Source: Vibrio pacinii DSM 19139
GTDB taxonomy: Bacteria > Pseudomonadota > Gammaproteobacteria > Enterobacterales > Vibrionaceae
Assembly: GCF_000711795.1 (NCBI RefSeq)
Contig: NZ_JONH01000005.1
Span: forward strand, 277,322-341,321
Direction of reading: 5' to 3'
Length of the DNA: 64,000 nucleotides
How positions within the stretch are numbered: the stretch's first letter is position 1; the number at the start of each line of letters is the position of its first letter. The position numbers and the translations under genes were made by a program. This document shows positions 58,099 through 64,000 of this stretch, one piece after another. A model generated the notes under the pieces. That model was not told the origin of the DNA. It ran no database searches and saw only the letters and a program-made list of their open reading frames with translations.

Positions 58099-58824
58099 TT
58101 ACTTAGGGTTGAGTTCGATCAGTTCTTGAGTTCGTTTTACGGCATCTTCTAAACCTAGCTGCTGGTAAGCTTGGAGTTGAATCTCGAGCGATTTACGCGC
58201 GGCTTCAGTATCCGGATAGGTTTTTTGCAACTCTTGAGTACGCTTAATTGCCGCAATCCAAGCTTCGCGACGCAGATAAAAATCTGCAGTAGCTAAGTCA
58301 TATTCAGCTAAACGATTCTTCAAAGCGAACATACGTTTTTGTGCATCTTGGGCGTATGGACTCGCCGGGTAGCGTTCTAGCAACTTTTTAAAGTCACTAA
58401 AGGCGCTTTTGACCGGCTCGGGATCGCGATCACTACGATCTACATTAAATAAATCGTGCATAAAGTTGCGATCTTGTGCCATATGAGTGAGCCCGCGCAT
58501 ATACAGAACCCAGTCGAGCTTTTCGTGGGTTGGGTTCAAGCGTGTAAAGCGTTCAATGGTTGCAAGCCCGAGCGCCAAGTCGTCGTTTTTGTAGTATGCG
58601 TAGATTAAATCCAGTTGTACTTGCTCTGAATAGGCGCCAAATGGATAACGAGAGTCCAGCGCTTCTAATCTCTCGATCGCTGTCAGCCAATTACCACTTT
58701 GAAGCGAAATCTGTGCTTCTGAGTAAAGCTCAGATGGTGGCACGTCTGGAACAATCTCTTCGCTGCTTGAGCAGCCAACCAGTACAGATAGTGCCAACAA
58801 GCTAGATAAAGTGTGCTTTTTCAT
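58099..58824 (-). CDS. bamD: Outer membrane protein assembly factor BamD
   Basis: BamD is an essential lipoprotein of the BAM complex that inserts outer-membrane beta-barrel proteins. The 241-residue protein starts MKKHTLSSLLALSVLVGCSS with lipobox LVGC (Cys19), and then five TPR-like repeats (e.g. ELYSEAQISLQSGNWLTAIE, AYYKNDDLALGLATIERF). ATG 58824 is chosen because it starts the signal peptide; the reading frame runs 53 codons further but is not coding. It is divergent from rluD, as in E. coli. Confidence 0.96.
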   Translation of the reverse strand: MKKHTLSSLLALSVLVGCSSSEEIVPDVPPSELYSEAQISLQSGNWLTAIERLEALDSRYPFGAYSEQVQLDLIYAYYKNDDLALGLATIERFTRLNPTHEKLDWVLYMRGLTHMAQDRNFMHDLFNVDRSDRDPEPVKSAFSDFKKLLERYPASPYAQDAQKRMFALKNRLAEYDLATADFYLRREAWIAAIKRTQELQKTYPDTEAARKSLEIQLQAYQQLGLEDAVKRTQELIELNPK

Positions 58825-58865
58825 GTCAGGGTTCGATTCCTTGAGATAAATATTTCTGTTGCTCT

Positions 58866-58936
58866 CGTTACTTTCTATCCAGTAACGGATACAATGCTCG
58901 ATATTATATTTTTCCACAGTAGAGACAATTAGTCTC
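58866..58936 (+). promoter_or_regulatory. Divergent promoter region between bamD and rluD
   Basis: CGTTACT...AGTAACG (58866-58887) is a dyad with 7-bp arms lying between a -35-like TTACTT and a -10-like TACAAT (58890-58895). A second short dyad, GAGAC-aatta-GTCTC, lies at 58922-58936, in the presumed rluD leader. Confidence 0.4.
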
Positions 58937-58958
58937 ACGGTTTTTAAAAAAGTTCGAT

Positions 58959-59939
58959 ATGGCTCAGCAGATTGAATTAACAAATACAGTAAAAGATAGC
59001 CAATTAGGCCAGCGCCTAGACCAGGCTATTGCCGAATTATTTGCCGATTTTTCACGTTCGCGACTCAAAGAGTGGCTAGTGGAAGGGAAGGTTCGAGTAA
59101 ACGGCGAAGTGGTTACCAAGCCTCGCACCAGAGTTATGGGTGGTGAGGAAATTATTCTGCAAGCAGAGCTTGAAGATGAAGAGCGTTGGGAAGCGCAAGA
59201 TATTCCATTAAACATAGTGTTTGAAGATGACGACATTATGGTGATCAATAAACCGCGTGGTTTTGTTGTTCACCCTGGTGCCGGCACGCCAGATGGCACT
59301 GTGCTCAATGCATTACTATACCATTACCCAAACATTGCCGAAGTGCCACGTGCTGGTATTGTGCATCGTTTGGATAAAGATACAACTGGCTTGATGGTTG
59401 TTGCGAAAACAGTACCTGCTCAAACGCGTTTAGTACGTGCTCTTCAGAAGAAGCGTAACTTTATTCGTGAGTATGAAGCGATCGCAATCGGTCGGATGAC
59501 GGCGGGTGGTCGCATTGAGCAGCCTATTGGTCGACACTCGACAAAACGCACTCTAATGGCAGTCAGCCCAATGGGTAAACCTGCGATTACCCACTACCGT
59601 GTGGCAGAACATTTCCGTGAACATACGCGTATTCGTTTACGTCTAGAAACGGGGCGTACGCACCAGATTCGTGTTCATATGTCTTACCTTCAGCACCCGC
59701 TGCTAGGTGACACTGCGTACGGTGGCCGAGCGCGCATCCCAAGTGGCGCAACCGAAGAGCTGGCAGAGAAAATTCGTGGCTTTGATCGTCAAGCGTTGCA
59801 CGCTGTGATGCTTAAATTTGAGCATCCGATAACTGGCGAAGAGGTTGAGTTTCACGCGCCAGTCCCTGACGATATGGTTGAAATGGCCGAAGCGCTGCGT
59901 CAAGACACGCAAGAGCACGGCTTGGAAGACGAATATTAA
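58959..59939 (+). CDS. rluD: 23S rRNA pseudouridine synthase RluD
   Basis: RluD makes pseudouridines 1911, 1915 and 1917 in 23S helix 69. The 326-residue protein has an N-terminal S4 domain (about residues 18-80: LGQRLDQAIAELFADFSRSR) and the catalytic Asp in HRLDKDTTGLMVVAKT near residue 139. PrgF follows two bases after the stop, as the yfiH gene does in E. coli. The start has no clear Shine-Dalgarno. Confidence 0.97.
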   Translation: MAQQIELTNTVKDSQLGQRLDQAIAELFADFSRSRLKEWLVEGKVRVNGEVVTKPRTRVMGGEEIILQAELEDEERWEAQDIPLNIVFEDDDIMVINKPRGFVVHPGAGTPDGTVLNALLYHYPNIAEVPRAGIVHRLDKDTTGLMVVAKTVPAQTRLVRALQKKRNFIREYEAIAIGRMTAGGRIEQPIGRHSTKRTLMAVSPMGKPAITHYRVAEHFREHTRIRLRLETGRTHQIRVHMSYLQHPLLGDTAYGGRARIPSGATEELAEKIRGFDRQALHAVMLKFEHPITGEEVEFHAPVPDDMVEMAEALRQDTQEHGLEDEY

Positions 59940-59941
59940 TC

Positions 59942-60670
59942 ATGCAGGTGATTATCCCCAACTGGCCCGCACCTAAAACGATCAAAGCGTTTGCATCGAC
60001 ACGATGCGATGGCTTTTCTCGTGGTGTATATCAAGGGCTTAACCTAGGTAGCCATGTTGGGGATGACTTAAGCACAGTGCAGAAGAATCGTGATTGGTTG
60101 ACCCGACAGTCCGACATGCCATCGGCCCCTGTTTGGCTTAATCAGACTCATTCTACGTTGGTCGTTGAACAATCTGAGCTAACAACTCAGGTACTTGATG
60201 CTGATGGTGTCTCTACCCATATTCCAGGTGTGGTTTGTTCGGTGATGACTGCGGATTGCTTACCTGTGTTGCTGACTAATGTTCAAGGCACGCAAGTGGC
60301 AGCGGTGCATGCAGGTTGGCGTGGATTGGCCAATGGTATTATTGAAAATGCACTTGAACAGTTTGATGGGCAAGTCATGGCGTGGATTGGGCCTGCGATA
60401 GGACCTAGTGCATTTGAAGTCGGTAAAGATGTGCTAGACGCATTTGTATCCGCTCACCCTGAAGCTTACAAAGCCTTTACTTTGACCAGCAAACAAGGGA
60501 AGTGGTTAGCCGACATGAACCTACTTGTTCAACAGAGACTTAACCGTGCAGGAGTTGAACAGGTTTACTTCAGCAACCTTTGTACCTACACAGACTCACA
60601 ACGTTTTTACTCTTACCGCCGCGATGGCGTCACTGGCCGACAAGCTAGTTTTATTTGGATAGACAACTAG
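59942..60670 (+). CDS. pgeF: Peptidoglycan editing factor PgeF (YfiH)
   Basis: PgeF (DUF152, laccase domain) removes wrongly incorporated L-Ser from muropeptide precursors in E. coli; homologues act on purine nucleosides. The 242-residue protein has LNLGSHVGDD, VLLTNVQGTQVAAVHAGWRG with the metal-binding His, and C-terminal SNLCTYTDSQRFYSYRRDG with the Cys of the zinc site. The gene is two bases behind rluD and lies before clpB, as in E. coli. Confidence 0.93.
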   Translation: MQVIIPNWPAPKTIKAFASTRCDGFSRGVYQGLNLGSHVGDDLSTVQKNRDWLTRQSDMPSAPVWLNQTHSTLVVEQSELTTQVLDADGVSTHIPGVVCSVMTADCLPVLLTNVQGTQVAAVHAGWRGLANGIIENALEQFDGQVMAWIGPAIGPSAFEVGKDVLDAFVSAHPEAYKAFTLTSKQGKWLADMNLLVQQRLNRAGVEQVYFSNLCTYTDSQRFYSYRRDGVTGRQASFIWIDN

Positions 60671-60706
60671 TCGCTCCATTTCGATTGTTTTATTCTTCAT
60701 CTTTCC

Positions 60707-60735
60707 CTTGAAAATCCCCTTCAGCGTATCCATCT
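60707..60735 (+). promoter_or_regulatory. Sigma-32 heat-shock promoter of clpB
   Basis: -35 CTTGAAA (60707-60713), a 14-base spacer and -10 ATCCATCT (60728-60735) agree with the sigma-32 consensus CTTGAAA-N14-CCCCATNT except at two -10 positions. Confidence 0.78.
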
Positions 60736-60781
60736 TTCATACTGATTAGTTCATTTTCTCAGTTGAGGTAGGAAGGTAGAT

Positions 60782-63355
60782 ATGCGTCTTGATAGATTTA
60801 CCAGTAAATTTCAAATCGCTATATCCGACGCTCAGTCGTTGGCGTTGGGACGCGATCATCAATATATCGAACCTGTGCATCTAATGGTGGCGCTCATGGA
60901 CCAAAATGGTAGTCCAGTTCGCCCTCTATTAACTATGCTGGATGTCGATGTTACTCATCTACGTTCTAAGCTAAGTGAAATGCTTGACCGATTGCCTAAA
61001 GTCAGTGGTATCGGTGGGGATGTACAGCTATCTGGCTCAATGGGAACTTTGTTCAATTTATGCGATAAGGTAGCTCAAAAGCGCCAAGATGCTTACATCT
61101 CATCTGAAGTGTTTTTATTAGCGGCCTTAGAAGACAAGGGGCCTCTCGGTGCATTACTTAAAGAGCTGGGGTTAACGGAAGCCAAAGTAAGTGGAGCGAT
61201 TGACAAAATTCGCGGTGGTCAAACGGTGAATGACCCGAATGCGGAAGAGTTACGTCAAGCGCTTGAGAAATTTACTATCGATCTTACCGAGCGGGCTGAG
61301 CAAGGTAAGTTGGATCCGGTTATTGGTCGCGACGATGAAATTCGCCGCACAATTCAAGTTTTGCAACGCCGGACTAAAAACAACCCAGTCATTATTGGTG
61401 AACCGGGTGTGGGTAAGACCGCGATCGTAGAAGGTTTAGCACAACGCATCATCAACAATGAGGTGCCAGAAGGTTTGCGTGGCCGCCGAGTGTTGTCGCT
61501 CGATATGGGCTCCTTGATTGCGGGTGCTAAATACCGTGGTGAGTTTGAAGAGCGCTTAAAGTCGGTGCTCAATGAACTATCAAAAGAAGAGGGCAATGTT
61601 ATCCTCTTTATTGATGAGATTCATACCATGGTTGGCGCTGGTAAAGGCGAAGGGTCAATGGACGCAGGTAACATGCTTAAACCTGCATTAGCCCGCGGTG
61701 AGTTACATTGTGTTGGTGCTACAACCTTAGATGAGTACCGCCAATACATTGAAAAAGATCCGGCATTGGAGCGTCGTTTCCAAAAAGTGCTGGTGGATGA
61801 GCCTACAGTCGAAGATACCGTGGCAATTTTACGTGGCTTGAAGGAGCGATACGAACTTCATCATCACGTTGAAATTACTGACCCGGCGATTGTCGCTGCG
61901 GCGAGCTTATCTCATCGCTATGTCTCGGATCGACAATTGCCCGATAAAGCTATCGACTTAATCGATGAAGCCGCGTCGAGCATTCGCATGCAGATAGATT
62001 CGAAGCCTGAGTCTCTCGACAAGCTGGAACGTAAGATCATTCAGCTTAAAATCGAGCAACAAGCGTTAGGTAACGAACATGATGAAGCGAGTGAAAAGCG
62101 TTTAAGCACGCTTAACCAAGAGCTAGCCGAGAAAGAGCGTGAGTTTGCGGAACTTGAAGAGGTGTGGAATGCCGAGAAAGCAGCATTGTCTGGTACTCAG
62201 CATATCAAGTCTGAACTCGAACAGGCGAGGATGGATATGGAGTTCGCTCGCCGAGCAGGTGATTTGAACCGAATGTCAGAACTGCAATACGGTCGTATCC
62301 CTGAACTCGAGAAGCAACTGGACTTGGCAACACAAGCAGAGATGCAAGAAATGACATTGCTGCGCAATAAAGTCACTGATAACGAAATTGCTGAAGTGTT
62401 ATCAAAGCAGACCGGGATACCAGTCTCGAAAATGCTTGAAGCAGAAAAAGAGAAACTGCTTGGCATGGAAAATGTGCTGCACAACCGAGTGATTGGACAA
62501 GCTGAAGCTGTTGAAGTGGTGTCCAATGCCATTCGTCGTAGCCGAGCTGGACTATCTGATCCGAATAAACCGATTGGTTCCTTCTTGTTCTTAGGGCCAA
62601 CTGGGGTCGGTAAAACTGAACTGTGCAAAACACTGGCTCATTTCATGTTCGACAGCGAAGACGCCATGGTGCGGATTGATATGTCGGAATTTATGGAGAA
62701 GCATTCAGTGGCTAGATTGGTTGGCGCGCCTCCGGGTTACGTCGGCTATGAAGAGGGAGGTTACTTGACCGAAGCGGTGAGACGTAAACCTTATTCAGTT
62801 ATCTTGCTCGATGAGATAGAAAAAGCACATCCAGATGTGTTCAATATCTTACTGCAAGTGCTCGATGATGGACGTTTAACTGACGGTCAAGGTCGTACGG
62901 TAGATTTTCGTAATACAGTGGTGATCATGACATCGAACTTGGGGTCAGCGAGAATCCAAGAAAGTTTTGGTACGGTTGACTACCTCGGCATGAAAGAACA
63001 AGTGATGGAAGTGGTGAGTCAACATTTCCGTCCAGAGTTCCTCAACCGAGTTGATGAGAGTGTGGTATTCCATCCGCTAGCTAAAGACCACATTAAGTCG
63101 ATTGCTTCTATTCAGTTGCAGCGATTGGCTAAGCGCATGGAAGAAAAAGGCTACATTCTTGAGGTGTCAGATAAAGCACTTGAATTAATTGCTCAAGTTG
63201 GTTTTGACCCTGTCTATGGTGCAAGGCCGTTAAAACGAGCAATTCAAAATAGTGTAGAGAACCCTCTAGCGAAAGAGATTCTCTCCGGTACGATTGTTCC
63301 TGACAAACCAGTCAAACTTGTGGTGAGCAACGATCAAATCTTAGCGCACCAATAA
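60782..63355 (+). CDS. clpB: ATP-dependent disaggregase ClpB
   Basis: ClpB, with DnaK, resolves protein aggregates after heat stress. The 857-residue Hsp100 has two Clp N repeats (1-145), NBD1 with Walker A GEPGVGKT near residues 206-213, the coiled-coil M domain (about 400-525), and NBD2 with [12 protein letters not shown] near 603-614 and [16 protein letters not shown]. The ClpP-binding loop is absent. AGGTAGGAAGG precedes the ATG. Confidence 0.98.
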   Translation: MRLDRFTSKFQIAISDAQSLALGRDHQYIEPVHLMVALMDQNGSPVRPLLTMLDVDVTHLRSKLSEMLDRLPKVSGIGGDVQLSGSMGTLFNLCDKVAQKRQDAYISSEVFLLAALEDKGPLGALLKELGLTEAKVSGAIDKIRGGQTVNDPNAEELRQALEKFTIDLTERAEQGKLDPVIGRDDEIRRTIQVLQRRTKNNPVIIGEPGVGKTAIVEGLAQRIINNEVPEGLRGRRVLSLDMGSLIAGAKYRGEFEERLKSVLNELSKEEGNVILFIDEIHTMVGAGKGEGSMDAGNMLKPALARGELHCVGATTLDEYRQYIEKDPALERRFQKVLVDEPTVEDTVAILRGLKERYELHHHVEITDPAIVAAASLSHRYVSDRQLPDKAIDLIDEAASSIRMQIDSKPESLDKLERKIIQLKIEQQALGNEHDEASEKRLSTLNQELAEKEREFAELEEVWNAEKAALSGTQHIKSELEQARMDMEFARRAGDLNRMSELQYGRIPELEKQLDLATQAEMQEMTLLRNKVTDNEIAEVLSKQTGIPVSKMLEAEKEKLLGMENVLHNRVIGQAEAVEVVSNAIRRSRAGLSDPNKPIGSFLFLGPTGVGKTELCKTLAHFMFDSEDAMVRIDMSEFMEKHSVARLVGAPPGYVGYEEGGYLTEAVRRKPYSVILLDEIEKAHPDVFNILLQVLDDGRLTDGQGRTVDFRNTVVIMTSNLGSARIQESFGTVDYLGMKEQVMEVVSQHFRPEFLNRVDESVVFHPLAKDHIKSIASIQLQRLAKRMEEKGYILEVSDKALELIAQVGFDPVYGARPLKRAIQNSVENPLAKEILSGTIVPDKPVKLVVSNDQILAHQ

Positions 63356-63378
63356 TAGCGTTCTTTAAACCATAGTTA

Positions 63379-63403
63379 AGGGCTCCGAGAGGAGCCCTTT
63401 TGT
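63379..63403 (+). terminator. Rho-independent terminator after clpB
   Basis: AAGGGCTCC-gaga-GGAGCCCTT with four Ts. Confidence 0.88.
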
Positions 63404-63474
63404 TTTCTTTTTAGACGGCTTGGTGGTTTAGTGAGCAAACGAGCTTGAAAGAACGTTTTTTTCTATTTTAACTA

Positions 63475-63502
63475 TTGTGCTTTGTCGAGAACTGCCTATA
63501 AT
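63475..63502 (+). promoter_or_regulatory. rRNA operon promoter P1
   Basis: -35 TTGTGC (63475-63480), a 16-base spacer and -10 TATAAT (63497-63502), the short spacing typical of rrn P1 promoters. The stretch 63440-63474 is AT-rich and can act as UP element. Confidence 0.75.
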
Positions 63503-63599
63503 CCGCTTCCGTTGTCACGGGAAACCGAGCTGAAAAGTAATGACAACCAAGACGGTGAAAGTTAAGCAATAACTTTCGAAGAAATAGCAAAAAAAGTGT

Positions 63600-63627
63600 T
63601 TGACACTGAATGTTATCTCGATAAAAT
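63600..63627 (+). promoter_or_regulatory. rRNA operon promoter P2
   Basis: -35 TTGACA (63600-63605), a 16-base spacer and -10 TAAAAT (63622-63627), 125 bases behind P1. Confidence 0.75.
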
Positions 63628-63658
63628 AGCCGTCCGTTTTGAGCAAGGCTCAAACAAC

Positions 63659-63670
63659 GCTCTTTAAAAA
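63659..63670 (+). promoter_or_regulatory. boxA antitermination element of the rRNA leader
   Basis: GCTCTTTAAAAA matches the rrn boxA consensus TGCTCTTTAACA and is followed by the conserved leader sequence ATCTGTGTGGGCACTCG. The leader runs to 63918. Confidence 0.75.
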
Positions 63671-63918
63671 TATAGACCTATCAATCTGTGTGGGCACTCG
63701 TTGATGATAATCCAATACGTTATTGCTTAGGCAATGACCGTTTCTTCGGAAACACATTGGGTTCAATGAACTGAGTGACCAATACGAATAGCTACTTGTA
63801 GCTATTTGGCACAGTCAATTCATTATCATTCTGTTGGAATGATAATAGCTTTAAAATTACCGTTTACTTTCGAGTAAGCGCAGTTTTGAAGTCAGTATTC
63901 ATTGAGCCGAAAAAACTT

Positions 63919-64000
63919 AAATTGAAGAGTTTGATCATGGCTCAGATTGAACGCTGGCGGCAGGCCTAACACATGCAAGTCGAGCGGAAACGACAACATT
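63919..64000 (+). rRNA. rrs: 16S ribosomal RNA, 5' end (partial)
   Basis: AAATTGAAGAGTTTGATCATGG is the canonical start of gammaproteobacterial 16S rRNA (first 20 bases used), followed by the universal GGCTCAGATTGAACGCTGG and ACACATGCAAGTCGAGCGG. The gene runs out of the window after 82 bases. Confidence 0.97.

Noticed and set aside
58825..58983. 53-codon extension of BamD upstream
   Set aside because: The lipoprotein signal peptide starts at 58824 and the extension overlaps the rluD start.
62197..62633. 143- and 86-residue antisense frames in clpB
   Set aside because: Shadow frames of the M domain and NBD2 coding sequence; no ribosome binding site.

Overview
The window is a stretch of a Vibrio large chromosome (gammaproteobacterium). 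Nearly every gene is a housekeeping gene in an order shared with E. coli or V. cholerae, and several genes are Vibrio hallmarks: vpsR after lysS, hlyU between nhaR and rpsT, nptA, nspS-mbaA and pheL-pheA beside raiA. No insertion sequence, prophage, integron, CRISPR array, tRNA gene or obviously foreign island is visible. The last 82 bases are the start of a 16S rRNA gene.

Layout. 1-3298: ftsH tail, folP, glmM, holD, rimI. 3304-16296: a membrane GGDEF-EAL protein, prfC, srmB and trmN6, brnQ, prfB (with the programmed +1 frameshift), lysS, the biofilm activator vpsR, a 40-residue small ORF and a DUF1127 gene. 16334-24403: tas, a small conserved gene, mutH, a DnaA-box/IHF region at the position of E. 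coli DARS2, then rppH, ptsP, a TSUP permease, lgt and thyA. 24542-35691: nptA with a Pho box, nhaR, hlyU, rpsT, murJ and the ribF-ileS-lspA-fkpB-ispH block. 35795-43489: a CstA-family transporter, a lipoprotein, the peptidoglycan-recycling genes murQ-anmK and nagZ, and the pyruvate-type two-component system btsS-btsR. 43727-51725: aroF-tyrA behind TyrR boxes, a PilZ gene with an M23 peptidase, ettA, slt and trpR. 51747-58824: the polyamine-sensing c-di-GMP operon nspS-mbaA-yjjX, pheL-pheA with its attenuator, raiA and bamD. 58959-64000: rluD, pgeF, clpB with a sigma-32 promoter, then the rRNA promoters, leader and 16S start.

How the parts work together. Aromatic amino acid synthesis (aroF-tyrA, pheA, trpR) shows two control modes, TyrR boxes and Phe attenuation. 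A c-di-GMP/biofilm theme (GGDEF-EAL at 3304, vpsR, a PilZ protein, NspS-MbaA) runs through the window. Cell-wall synthesis and recycling are represented by murJ, glmM, murQ, anmK, nagZ, slt, the M23 peptidase and pgeF.

The most notable non-coding signals are: five LytTR-type half-sites spaced exactly 20 bp apart between the CstA-family gene and a divergent lipoprotein gene; the DARS2-like locus between mutH and rppH; a class II CRP site in front of raiA; a Pho box in front of nptA; the pheL attenuator; a bipartite 69-base inverted repeat in front of nspS; and a structured region around an undescribed 40-residue ORF after vpsR. I did not find a wholly novel multi-gene system.
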